Source: Pseudomonas putida
GTDB lineage: Bacteria; Pseudomonadota; Gammaproteobacteria; Pseudomonadales; Pseudomonadaceae
Length of the DNA: 64,000 nt
NCBI RefSeq assembly: GCF_030159595.1
Contig: NZ_BSKJ01000011.1
Span: 1 to 64,000 of the forward strand
Direction: 5' to 3'
This document shows positions 17,863 through 25,767 of this stretch, piece after piece. The notes under the pieces are model-generated. The model had not been told where the DNA came from and ran no database searches. It saw only the letters and a program-made list of their open reading frames with translations. Position 1 is the first letter of the stretch. Each line of letters begins with the position of its first letter. The position numbers were made by a program, and so were the translations under genes.

Positions 17863-19137
17863 ATGGCCGACTTGTCTATCGTGTTTGCCGGCATCAAGGC
17901 ACCCAACCCATTCTGGCTGGCTTCTGCGCCGCCCACCGACAAGGCCTACAACGTGGTCCGCGCGTTCGAGGCCGGCTGGGGCGGCGTGGTCTGGAAAACC
18001 CTGGGCGAGGACCCGGCGGCGGTCAACGTGTCGTCGCGCTATTCGGCGCACTACGGTGCCAACCGCCAGGTGCAGGGCATCAACAACATCGAGCTGATCA
18101 CCGACCGTTCGCTGGACATCAACCTGCGCGAAATCACCCAGGTGAAGAAGGACTGGCCTGACCGTGCACTGATCGTGTCGCTGATGGTGCCCTGCGTGGA
18201 GGACTCGTGGAAGTTCATCCTGCCGCTGGTGGAGGCCACCGGGGCCGACGGCATCGAGCTTAACTTCGGCTGCCCGCACGGCATGCCGGAGCGCGGCATG
18301 GGCGCGGCTGTTGGCCAGGTGCCGGAGTATGTGGAGCGGGTTACCCGCTGGTGCAAGACGTACTGCTCGCTGCCGGTGATCGTGAAGCTGACGCCGAACA
18401 TCACCGACATCCGCCAGTCGGCCCGCGCCGCGCATCGTGGCGGGGCCGATGCAGTGTCGTTGATCAACACCATCAACTCCATCACCAGCGTCGACCTGGA
18501 CCGCATGGTGGCCCACCCCATTGTCGGTGACCAGAGCACCCATGGCGGTTATTGCGGTTCGGCGGTAAAGCCGATTGCGCTGAACATGGTGGCGGAAATC
18601 GCCCGCGACCCGGAAACACATGGCTTGCCGATCTGCGGCATTGGCGGCATCGGCAACTGGCGTGATGCGGCGGAGTTCATGGCCCTGGGCAGCGGCGCCG
18701 TGCAAGTGTGCACAGCGGCGATGCTGCACGGCTTCCGCATTGTCGAAGACATGAAAGATGGCCTGACGCGCTGGATGGACCAGCATGGGCACGCCAGCAT
18801 CGAAGCATTTCGCGGGCAGGCGGTGGGGCATACCACCGACTGGAAGTACCTGGACATCAACTATAAATCGGTGGCCCACATCGACCAGGAGGCGTGCATC
18901 GGTTGTGGGCGCTGCCACATCGCCTGTGAGGACACCTCGCACCAGGCCATTGCCAGCACGCTGAAGGCGGACGGTACGCATGCCTACAGCGTGATCGAGG
19001 AGGAATGCGTGGGCTGCAACCTGTGCCAGATCACCTGCCCGGTGGAAAGCTGCATCGAGATGCAGGCGCAGGATACCGGCAAGCCGTACCTGAACTGGAC
19101 GCAGGATCCGCGTAACCCCTACCGCGAGGCCAGTTGA
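17863..19137 (+). CDS. preA: NAD-dependent dihydropyrimidine dehydrogenase subunit PreA (PydA)
   Basis: Protein of 424 residues: an FMN-binding TIM barrel (about 1-330) followed by two 4Fe-4S motifs, CIGCGRCHIAC and CVGCNLCQITCP. With PreT it reduces uracil and thymine to the dihydro forms, the first step of the pathway completed by dht and the M20 amidohydrolase. The active-site loop reads NFGCPHGMPERGMGAAVGQ; the position of the mammalian general-acid cysteine appears to be Val150. The gene starts on the base after the preT stop. Confidence 0.93.
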   Translation: MADLSIVFAGIKAPNPFWLASAPPTDKAYNVVRAFEAGWGGVVWKTLGEDPAAVNVSSRYSAHYGANRQVQGINNIELITDRSLDINLREITQVKKDWPDRALIVSLMVPCVEDSWKFILPLVEATGADGIELNFGCPHGMPERGMGAAVGQVPEYVERVTRWCKTYCSLPVIVKLTPNITDIRQSARAAHRGGADAVSLINTINSITSVDLDRMVAHPIVGDQSTHGGYCGSAVKPIALNMVAEIARDPETHGLPICGIGGIGNWRDAAEFMALGSGAVQVCTAAMLHGFRIVEDMKDGLTRWMDQHGHASIEAFRGQAVGHTTDWKYLDINYKSVAHIDQEACIGCGRCHIACEDTSHQAIASTLKADGTHAYSVIEEECVGCNLCQITCPVESCIEMQAQDTGKPYLNWTQDPRNPYREAS

Positions 19138-19146
19138 GGCAGATAG

Positions 19147-19163
19147 GGGCTGCTGCGCAGCCC
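19147..19163 (+). terminator. Hairpin after preA
   Basis: GGGCTGC-TGC-GCAGCCC, a perfect 7-bp stem ten bases after the preA stop, running straight into a REP copy. Confidence 0.5.
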
Positions 19164-19254
19164 TTCGCGGGCAAGCCCGCTCCCACAGGGACCGCGCCGT
19201 TTCTGAAGGCAGCGCAATTCCTGTGGGAGCGGGCTTGCCCGCGAAGGGCCGCAC
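19161..19254. repeat. REP pair in inverted orientation
   Basis: Facing REP copies (ccttcgcgggcaagcccgctc and gagcgggcttgcccgcgaagg) lie between preA and the convergent TetR-family gene, separated by about 35 bases. Confidence 0.85.
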
Positions 19255-19273
19255 AGCGGCCCCACTTGCTGTA

Positions 19274-19894
19274 TCAAGGCTCTAACCCAATCCCCCGCAA
19301 AATCACACTGGTCACCGTCTGCACCGCACTCTCGAACGCCATGTCCGACAACATCTCACCGCCATTGAGCAGTTCAACCTGGTAACCAAAGTCAGCGTAA
19401 TGCTGGGTCGAGGCCCAGATCATGTACAGCAACGCCGACGGCTCCACCGGCAGGATGCGCCCCTCCTCCACCCAGCGGCGGATCTTGGCTTCCTTCATCT
19501 TGGCCCAGGGCACCAGGCTTTCGTCCAGGTTCACCCCCAGCACCGGCGCCCCGTGCAGCATCTCTTCGGCCCAGATTTTCGAGCCCAGTGGCCGCGAACG
19601 CGAATGGCCCATCTTGGCGCGGATGTAACTGGTCAACACCACGCGCGGGTCGTCGAAGTTCTCGAAGCACAGCGCGTCCTGCTTCCACACGTCCAGCAAG
19701 TCTTGCAGTACCGCGCGGAACAGGTCGTCCTTGGTGCTGAAGTAGTAATGCAGGTTGGAGCGCGGCAACTCGGCCTGTTCGGCAATATCGCCCATGGACG
19801 TGGCGCCATAGCCTTTTTCGGCGAACACCTTTTCCGCCGCCTGCAGAATCTTCTCGATATTGCGCCGGCGGATTTCGATCTTGTGGTTGGCCAT
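19274..19894 (-). CDS. TetR-family regulator, RutR-like
   Basis: Protein of 206 residues. The N-terminal TetR HTH is ILQAAEKVFAEKGYGATSMGDIA...LPRSNLHYYFSTKDDLF, and the C-terminal half carries MIWASTQHYADFG, a segment shared with E. coli RutR, which senses uracil. Together with the pyrimidine genes next to it, it is the likely regulator of dht/preTA and the NCS1 permease. The ATG at 19894 overlaps the stop of the upstream VOC gene by one base (TGATG), so the two form one unit. Confidence 0.85.
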   Translation of the reverse strand: MANHKIEIRRRNIEKILQAAEKVFAEKGYGATSMGDIAEQAELPRSNLHYYFSTKDDLFRAVLQDLLDVWKQDALCFENFDDPRVVLTSYIRAKMGHSRSRPLGSKIWAEEMLHGAPVLGVNLDESLVPWAKMKEAKIRRWVEEGRILPVEPSALLYMIWASTQHYADFGYQVELLNGGEMLSDMAFESAVQTVTSVILRGIGLEP

Positions 19895-20250
19895 CAGCCC
19901 TGGGCCGTCCACACCGCCAGTTCATAACCGTCCGGGTCGATGAAGTGGAAGCGTCGCCCGCCGGGGAAGGCAAAAGTTGCCCGGCTGATTTTCGCCCCCG
20001 CCGCCTCGACCCGCTGCTGCGTGGCCTCCAGGTCGTCAGCGTACAAAATGACCAGCGGACCACCCGGGCGTACCGGCTCGCCGGTGGTGAAGCCCCCGGT
20101 AAGGCGACCATCGCTGAACTCGGTGTAGGTGGGCCCGTAATCGGTGAACGCCCAGCCGAACACGCTGCCGTAGAAGGCCTTGCTCCGTGCGATATCGCTG
20201 ACATTGAACTCGATGTTGTCGATCTGCCGATCAGTACCGCGAATGCCCAT
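19894..20250 (-). CDS. VOC-family (glyoxalase-like) protein
   Basis: Protein of 118 residues with one vicinal-oxygen-chelate domain: strand NIEFNVSDIARSKAFYGSVFGW near the N-terminus and FHFIDPDGYELAVW near the end. The family includes lyases, dioxygenases and binding proteins; the substrate is unknown. CGGAG precedes the ATG at 20250. Its coupling to the RutR-like regulator by a TGATG overlap is the only contextual clue. Confidence 0.85.
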   Translation of the reverse strand: MGIRGTDRQIDNIEFNVSDIARSKAFYGSVFGWAFTDYGPTYTEFSDGRLTGGFTTGEPVRPGGPLVILYADDLEATQQRVEAAGAKISRATFAFPGGRRFHFIDPDGYELAVWTAQG

Positions 20251-20330
20251 GGGTGCTCCGTGCCTAAGGGGTTTGGCCTAGTCTACTCCGCTTGCTCCAG
20301 GCTGGTGCAATCCCTTGGTGCACGTCGCGC

Positions 20331-22148
20331 CTATGTGCAACTCGCCCGGTCACGCACCGGGCACTGTGCCCGGTGCAGGTTCAGCGCAGTGTTGATGATG
20401 CCGATATGGCTGAACGCTTGTGGGTAGTTGCCGAGCATGCGCTGGCCGGCCGGGTCATATTGCTCGGCCAGCAGGCCAAGGTCGTTGCACAGGCCGGTCA
20501 GGCGTTCATACAGCGCCTGCGCCTCTGCCTGGCGCCCGAGTAATACATACACGTCAGCCAGCCAGAACGAGCACACCAGGAAAGTACCCTCCCCGGGCGT
20601 CAGGCCATCACTGCAACTGTCGCTGTCGTAACGCAACAGCAGGCCGTTCTTCAGCAAGCGCTGTTCGATCTGTTCAAGCGTGCGTGAAAAGCGTGGATCA
20701 TCTGCCGGCAGAAATCCGGTCAGGGCGACCTGCAACAGGCTGGCGTCCATTTCTGTAGAACCGTAGGCCTGGACGAAATAACGACCGCTGGCATCAAGGC
20801 CGCGCTCGCAGACTTCACGGTGAATCTCATCGGCTACCTGTCGGTAATGCCGCCCACGCTCACGGCCTTCCTCCGTGGTGTCAGCCAGCCCCGCAGCGCG
20901 GTCGAAGGCGACCCACGCCATCACTTTGGAGTGCACGAACTGCTGCCGGCCACCGCGTACTTCCCAGATGCCTTCGTCCGGCTCGCGCCAGATGCGCTCG
21001 ACATAGGGCAGGATCAAGCGGGAAATAGCAGCGCTGCGCGGGTGGCGCGGCAAACCGCCCTTGATCGCCTGGGTCATGGCATCGGCCAGTTCGCCGTAGA
21101 TGTCCAGCTGCATCTGCTGCGAAGCGGCGTTGCCCACCCGCACGGGTTGCGAATGCTCGTAACCGGCCAGCCACGGCAAGGTGTATTCCTGCAAATCCCG
21201 TTCACCAGCCAGGCCGTACATGATCTGCATCTGTTCGGGGTTGCCGGCCACCGAACGCAGCAGCCATTCACGCCAGGCCTGGGCTTCGTCGAAATAGCCG
21301 AGGTTCATGAACGCCAGCAAGGTCATGGTGGCGTCGCGCAGCCAGCAGAAGCGGTAGTCCCAGTTACGCTCCCCACCCACGCGCTCGGGCAGCGAGGTGG
21401 TAACGGCGGCGACGATGCCGCCGGTAGGCGCGTAGGTCATTGCCTTGAGGGTAAGCAACGAACGGCGCACCAGGGCCGTGTAGGGGCCTACCTGCGGGCA
21501 ACGGGCGGCGAAGGCCTGCCATTGGTCGATGGTGTGGGCCAGGGCCTGGTCACTGTCGCAGTCGGGTTGCACTGGCAGGTGCGAAGGCTGGTGGCGCAGG
21601 CTGAAGATATGCCGCTCACCTGTACCAACGCGAAAACGGGCGACGGTATGGTGGTCGCGGGCATGCGGCGGCACGGTGCTGCACAGGATCAGCCGGTCAG
21701 GGCCAGCGACGGCGCTGAGCGTGAGTGGGTCGAGCCGCTCCACCCAGGGCACGCTGCGCCCGTAGTCGAAGCGCATGACCAAGTCCATTTCGAAGTTGGT
21801 TTCACCAGAGATGCCCTCGACGATTCGCACCACCGAATTGACTTCGCCCAAGGGCATGAAGTCGAGCACGCGGGCACGGCCAGTGGCGGTGACCCAGGTG
21901 GTTTCCAGCACCAGAGTGTCGTCCAGATAGCGCCGGCTGCGGTGCTCGACCGGGTCGCTGGGGGCCAGGCTCCAGCGGCCGTTTTCTTCGTTGCCCAGCA
22001 GTGCGGCGAATACGGCTGGGGCGTCGAAGCGTGGCAGGCACAGCCAGTCGAGTGAGCCGTCGCGGCTGACCAGGGCGGCGCTGCGGCTGACCAGGGCGGC
22101 GCTGCGGCAGTTGCCCAGCAGCGCGTAGTCTTCGATGTGGGCGGGCAT
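20331..22148 (-). CDS. Glycoside hydrolase family 15 protein (glucoamylase/trehalase-like)
   Basis: Protein of 605 residues. The N-terminus IEDYALLGNCRSAALVSR...DGSLDWLCLPRFDAPAVFAALLG and the central GGERNWDYRFCWLRDATMTLLAF identify bacterial GH15 of the type that includes glucoamylases and the mycobacterial trehalase. An in-frame tandem duplication puts an additional seven residues (SAALVSR) after residue 15. GGAG before the ATG at 22148 supports the start; the longer frame starts in a REP. It lies downstream of zwf on the same strand with a REP pair between, and beside the trehalose cluster, so it may release glucose from trehalose or alpha-glucan. Confidence 0.85.
   Translation of the reverse strand: MPAHIEDYALLGNCRSAALVSRSAALVSRDGSLDWLCLPRFDAPAVFAALLGNEENGRWSLAPSDPVEHRSRRYLDDTLVLETTWVTATGRARVLDFMPLGEVNSVVRIVEGISGETNFEMDLVMRFDYGRSVPWVERLDPLTLSAVAGPDRLILCSTVPPHARDHHTVARFRVGTGERHIFSLRHQPSHLPVQPDCDSDQALAHTIDQWQAFAARCPQVGPYTALVRRSLLTLKAMTYAPTGGIVAAVTTSLPERVGGERNWDYRFCWLRDATMTLLAFMNLGYFDEAQAWREWLLRSVAGNPEQMQIMYGLAGERDLQEYTLPWLAGYEHSQPVRVGNAASQQMQLDIYGELADAMTQAIKGGLPRHPRSAAISRLILPYVERIWREPDEGIWEVRGGRQQFVHSKVMAWVAFDRAAGLADTTEEGRERGRHYRQVADEIHREVCERGLDASGRYFVQAYGSTEMDASLLQVALTGFLPADDPRFSRTLEQIEQRLLKNGLLLRYDSDSCSDGLTPGEGTFLVCSFWLADVYVLLGRQAEAQALYERLTGLCNDLGLLAEQYDPAGQRMLGNYPQAFSHIGIINTALNLHRAQCPVRDRASCT
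22063..22104. repeat. Exact tandem 21-bp duplication inside the GH15 gene
   Basis: Two consecutive identical 21-base units, 22063-22083 and 22084-22104, each beginning cggctgaccagggc. They encode SAALVSR twice on the minus strand. The frame is kept. Confidence 0.95.
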
Positions 22149-22175
22149 TGGCTCTCCATTGTGTGTTTGCCTGTG

Positions 22176-22274
22176 CCGGCCTCTTCGCGGGCAAGCCCGC
22201 TCCCACAGGTTCAGCACATGACTTGAAACCGGTGACATCCCTGTGGGAGCGGGCTTGCCCGCGAAAGGGCCGGT
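22176..22274. repeat. REP pair in inverted orientation
   Basis: Two facing REP copies with full flanking extension (gctcccacaggt / ctgtgggagc) lie in the gap between zwf and the GH15 gene. Confidence 0.85.
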
Positions 22275-22291
22275 ACAGGCTCACAAACATC

Positions 22292-23788
22292 TCACCCCAA
22301 CCGGTGCCACTCACGCTTGTCCCGCGCCAGCAGTTCATTGCCAGCCTCGGGCCCATCGTCACCCGCGGGGTACTCATGCACCTCGCCCCCCTGCGCCCAG
22401 GCATCGAGAAACGGCTGCACCGCCCGCCAACCGTTCTCGATGTTGTCTGCCCGCTGGAACAGGGTCTGGTCACCGGTCAGGCAGTCGTAGATCAGCGTCT
22501 CGTAGCCGGTCGCCGGGGTCATCTTGAAGAAGTCCTTGTAGGCAAAGCCCAGCTCGACGTTCTCCATCACCAACTCCGGCCCCGGCCGCTTGGCCTGCAG
22601 GTCGAACCACATGCCTTCGTTGGGCTGAATCTGGATCTTCAGGTAGTTGGGCTTGGGCCGCTCCAGCTCCGACTCGCGAAACTGCGCATAGGGCGCGGGC
22701 TTGAAGCAGATGGCGATTTCCGTGTCGCGCACGCTCATGCGCTTGCCGGTGCGCAGGTAGAACGGCACGCCAGCCCAGCGCCAGTTGTCGATCATGACCT
22801 TCAGTGCCACGAAGGTTTCGGTCTGGCTGTGGGCAGCGACATTGGCCTCCTGGCGGTAGCCGGGCAACGGCTTGCGCCCCTGCTTGCCGACGACGTACTG
22901 GCCGCGCACGGAATTTTTCAGGGCCATTTTCGCCGACCACGGGCGGATGGCGCCGACCACCTTGGCCTTTTCACTGCGCACGGCATCGGCGCCGAACGCA
23001 GCGGGTGGCTCCATGGCCACCATCGCCAGTAACTGGAACAAGTGGTTGGGGACCATGTCGCGCAAGGCCCCGGTGCTGTCGTAGAACGCGCCACGCGTTT
23101 CGACGCCGACAGTCTCAGCAGCGGTGATCTGCACATGGTCGATGTAGTGGTTGTTCCAGAACGATTCGAACAAGCCGTTGGAAAAACGGCTGACCAGGAT
23201 GTTCTGCACCGTCTCTTTGCCCAGGTAATGGTCGATACGGTAGATCTGCCGCTCGCCCATCACCTTCAGCAGGCAGGCGTTGAGCGCCTCGGCGCTGGCC
23301 AGGTCGGTGCCGAACGGCTTCTCGACCACCACGCGGCGAAAGCCCCCGTCGGACTCATCGAGCAAGCCCGCCTGCCCCAGGCGCTGGGCCACTTCGGGGA
23401 AGAAGCGCGGCGAGGTCGCCAGGTAGAAAATCGCATTGCCATGGCGAGTCTTTTCGATACGCTTGGCGATGGCCTGATAGGTCGCCGGATCGAGGAAATC
23501 GCCGGTCTGGTAATCCAGGCGCTTGGCCAGGCGTGCCCAAAGCTTCTCGTCCAGGCATTTGGCCGTGCCCTTGTCCCGTTCGACCATGAACGCATGCAGG
23601 CGCCCGGCAAAATCCTCGGCGCTGGCCGGATTGTGGTCGACGCCGACAATGCGCAGGTTGCGGTCCAGCAAACCGTCACGACTGAGGTTGTACAGCGCCG
23701 GCATCAGCAGGCGCTTGACCAGGTCGCCATTGGCGCCGAACAGGAACAGGGTGCAAGGCGGTGCAGCAGGAATGGTCTGTTTGGTCAT
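22292..23788 (-). CDS. zwf: Glucose-6-phosphate 1-dehydrogenase
   Basis: Enzyme of 498 residues that oxidises glucose-6-phosphate to 6-phosphogluconolactone. The nucleotide motif FGANGDLVKRLL is at the N-terminus and the substrate motif RIDHYLGKE with its lysine is in the middle. The start ATG overlaps the stop of gnd by 4 bases (ATGA), so it is translationally coupled to gnd. Pseudomonas genomes usually carry other zwf copies near edd/glk; this one is paired with gnd in an oxidative pentose phosphate unit. Confidence 0.95.
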   Translation of the reverse strand: MTKQTIPAAPPCTLFLFGANGDLVKRLLMPALYNLSRDGLLDRNLRIVGVDHNPASAEDFAGRLHAFMVERDKGTAKCLDEKLWARLAKRLDYQTGDFLDPATYQAIAKRIEKTRHGNAIFYLATSPRFFPEVAQRLGQAGLLDESDGGFRRVVVEKPFGTDLASAEALNACLLKVMGERQIYRIDHYLGKETVQNILVSRFSNGLFESFWNNHYIDHVQITAAETVGVETRGAFYDSTGALRDMVPNHLFQLLAMVAMEPPAAFGADAVRSEKAKVVGAIRPWSAKMALKNSVRGQYVVGKQGRKPLPGYRQEANVAAHSQTETFVALKVMIDNWRWAGVPFYLRTGKRMSVRDTEIAICFKPAPYAQFRESELERPKPNYLKIQIQPNEGMWFDLQAKRPGPELVMENVELGFAYKDFFKMTPATGYETLIYDCLTGDQTLFQRADNIENGWRAVQPFLDAWAQGGEVHEYPAGDDGPEAGNELLARDKREWHRLG

Positions 23789-24768
23789 TCGGCTTTCTTC
23801 TCGACATGGCCACCAAAGCCCAGGCGCATGGCCGAGAGGATCTTGTCGCCGTAGGTGCCCTGCTGCTGCCGCGAACGGAAGCGGGCGAACAGTGCACTTG
23901 ATAGCACCGGCACGGGCACTGCCTGTTCCACGGCAGCATCGATGGTCCAGCGCCCCTCGCCACTGTCGGACACCGAGCCACTGAACTGCGACAGCTGCGG
24001 GTCGGCCACCAACGCATCGGCGGTAAGGTCAAGCAGCCACGAGGTGACCACGCTGCCACGCCGCCACACTTCGGCGATTTCGGCCACGTTCAGGTCAAAG
24101 CGCTGGTCTTCGGGCAGCTCGTTGCCGCCCTTGCTGCGCAGCAGGTCGAAGCCTTCGGCATAGGCCTGCATCAGGCCGTATTCGATGCCGTTGTGCACCA
24201 TTTTCACGTAATGCCCGGCGCCCGGGGGGCCTGCGTGGATGTAGCCGTGTTCGGCACGCTGGTGCTCGCCGCTGCGGCCGTGGGTACGCGGAATGTCGCC
24301 CACGCCCGGCGCCAGCGCCTTGAACAGCGGCTCCAGGCGCTCGAACACGTCCTTCTCGCCGCCGATCATCATGCAGTAGCCACGGTCCAGGCCCCATACG
24401 CCGCCGGAGGTGCCCACGTCCAGGTAATGCAGCCCGCGTTTTGCCAACTCAGCGGCGCGGCGCATGTCGTCCTTGTAGAAGGTGTTGCCGCCGTCGATGA
24501 TTGCATCGCCCGGCTCCAGCAGTTCGGCCAATTGGGCGATCGTCTGCTCGGTAGGCTCGCCCGCCGGAAGCATGACCCACACCGCACGCGGTGCCTTGAG
24601 CTTTTGTACCAGTGCACCGAGGTCGTGCGCGCCCTGGGCGCCCTCGCCTTCCAGCCCGGTGATGGCCGCACGGTTGCGGTCATGCACCACGGTGCGGTGG
24701 CCGGCGCGCATCAGGCGCCTTGCGATATTGCCGCCCATGCGGCCCAGCCCGACGATTCCCAGTTGCAT
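23785..24768 (-). CDS. gnd: 6-phosphogluconate dehydrogenase (decarboxylating), short GntZ/YqeC type
   Basis: Enzyme of 327 residues, about two thirds of the length of the common Gnd, as expected for the short bacterial class. N-terminal NAD(P) motif GLGRMGGNIA; DGGNTFYKDD; and the catalytic HYVKMVHNGIEYG with Lys and Asn. It makes ribulose-5-phosphate and CO2. First gene of the gnd-zwf pair; GGAG lies before the ATG at 24768. Confidence 0.92.
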   Translation of the reverse strand: MQLGIVGLGRMGGNIARRLMRAGHRTVVHDRNRAAITGLEGEGAQGAHDLGALVQKLKAPRAVWVMLPAGEPTEQTIAQLAELLEPGDAIIDGGNTFYKDDMRRAAELAKRGLHYLDVGTSGGVWGLDRGYCMMIGGEKDVFERLEPLFKALAPGVGDIPRTHGRSGEHQRAEHGYIHAGPPGAGHYVKMVHNGIEYGLMQAYAEGFDLLRSKGGNELPEDQRFDLNVAEIAEVWRRGSVVTSWLLDLTADALVADPQLSQFSGSVSDSGEGRWTIDAAVEQAVPVPVLSSALFARFRSRQQQGTYGDKILSAMRLGFGGHVEKKAE

Positions 24769-24973
24769 GAGCCGATGCTCCCCTTTTCAAAATGGATGAC
24801 AACACAGTCCAGCTTTTCAGATTAGTCCAGCCTGCCGTACGAGGGTTCAGCGACGAACGGCGAGACCACGATAAACAAAAAAGTTCCCAAGGCCTGCGAA
24901 AGAATTCAGAATGCGCCCCGCGTGAAGCGTCTACGCTTTGACTTGTCACCAGCCAAAACCGCGAGGTGTGCTC

Positions 24974-25141
24974 ATGGGTACCTTGATGCCTGCAACCCCA
25001 ACCCAGACACTCTATGTCTCCGTGCGCCGTGATGAGCTGCGTAAATTGAAGGACGAACGTGACCAGCTGCGCCAGCAGGTCGCCCAGCTGAACCTGCTGC
25101 TGGCGCAGGCGCGTACCGACGGCAAGGCCGTCAGCCTCTGA
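24974..25141 (+). CDS. Small coiled-coil protein, function unknown
   Basis: Product of 55 residues. After a short N-terminus (MGTLMPATPTQTLYVSV) there is a charged heptad-like helix RRDELRKLKDERDQLRQQVAQLNLLLAQAR that should form a coiled coil. GAGGTG stands before the ATG at 24974. I do not recognise the family. It lies divergent from gnd and before the long leader of glgA, ended by a REP pair. Codon use is normal for the neighbourhood. Confidence 0.6.
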   Translation: MGTLMPATPTQTLYVSVRRDELRKLKDERDQLRQQVAQLNLLLAQARTDGKAVSL

Positions 25142-25206
25142 TCTTTCCCTCCTCTCAGTGGGGGCTGTAGGGCTCCCACCTGCTGACTCTACTTTTCCAG
25201 GTCAGT

Positions 25207-25293
25207 CCCCTTCGCGGGTAAACCCGCTCCCACAGGATTCATGTTGCCTCTGATATCCCACATAACCTGTGGGAGCGGGTTCACCCGCGAAGA
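25207..25293. repeat. REP pair in inverted orientation
   Basis: Facing REP copies (ttcgcgggtaaacccgctcc and gagcgggttcacccgcgaag), separated by about 30 bases. The 25142-25767 gap contains this pair, two inverted repeats and the glgA leader; no gene is supported in it. Confidence 0.85.
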
Positions 25294-25396
25294 AGCAAAC
25301 GCCCATCCAATGCCCCACTATGGTGCAACCGCCCACTCCAGCCACAATTTGGCGCACCCGCAAAACGCCTTCGGCAAACCTTTTCACATCCGGTCA

Positions 25397-25477
25397 CAAA
25401 CGCCAACGTTTGCGTCTATTTCGCACCTAACAATAGTGACCAGTGGGTCACCTTTTTATCGCTTTCTCTCCTACACT
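25397..25477 (+). promoter_or_regulatory. Candidate glgA operon control region with two inverted repeats and a RpoS-like -10
   Basis: CAAACG-CCAA-CGTTTG (25397-25412) and GTGACC-AGTG-GGTCAC (25436-25451) are perfect inverted repeats. CTACACT at 25471-25477 matches six of seven bases of the stationary-phase -10 CTATACT. This would leave a leader of roughly 285 bases before glgA. The promoter is inferred only from these elements. Confidence 0.35.
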
Positions 25478-25767
25478 CGGTTTTCGGCCCGCCATTTGCT
25501 CAAGGGAAGAGTGACGTAAAAAAGTCGAACTTTAAGGAAAGCCGGCGGGTCAGCAACTTAAGTAGGCCACACGCATGGGACATTCCCAGCCACGGCCCAC
25601 CCACCCCAACCAGTCCAATCGCCTGCGGCCGGAATGCCGACAGCGCTGTGCCTGCGCGCACGACTCAGGGGCAAGGAACGCACTACACAGATTCGAACCA
25701 GAGAGAACCAGCACGATATATCGCCACGGGTGCCAGCACCCGGCCAAGCATAGGGACGGAGAGAAGT

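Noticed and set aside
16900..19254. Long open frame of 784 codons on the minus strand
   Set aside because: It lies wholly antisense to preT and preA, whose products carry clear Fe-S and flavin motifs. High GC codon bias leaves the opposite frame open; the translation has no recognisable domain and begins in a REP.
20820..22055. 411-codon plus-strand frame opposite the GH15 gene
   Set aside because: Antisense shadow; no motif and no ribosome site, while the GH15 frame is continuous and conserved.
25207..25293. Repeated hairpins considered as a CRISPR array
   Set aside because: The repeats are inverted pairs of REP sequence at scattered intergenic places, not regularly spaced direct repeats, and no cas gene is present.
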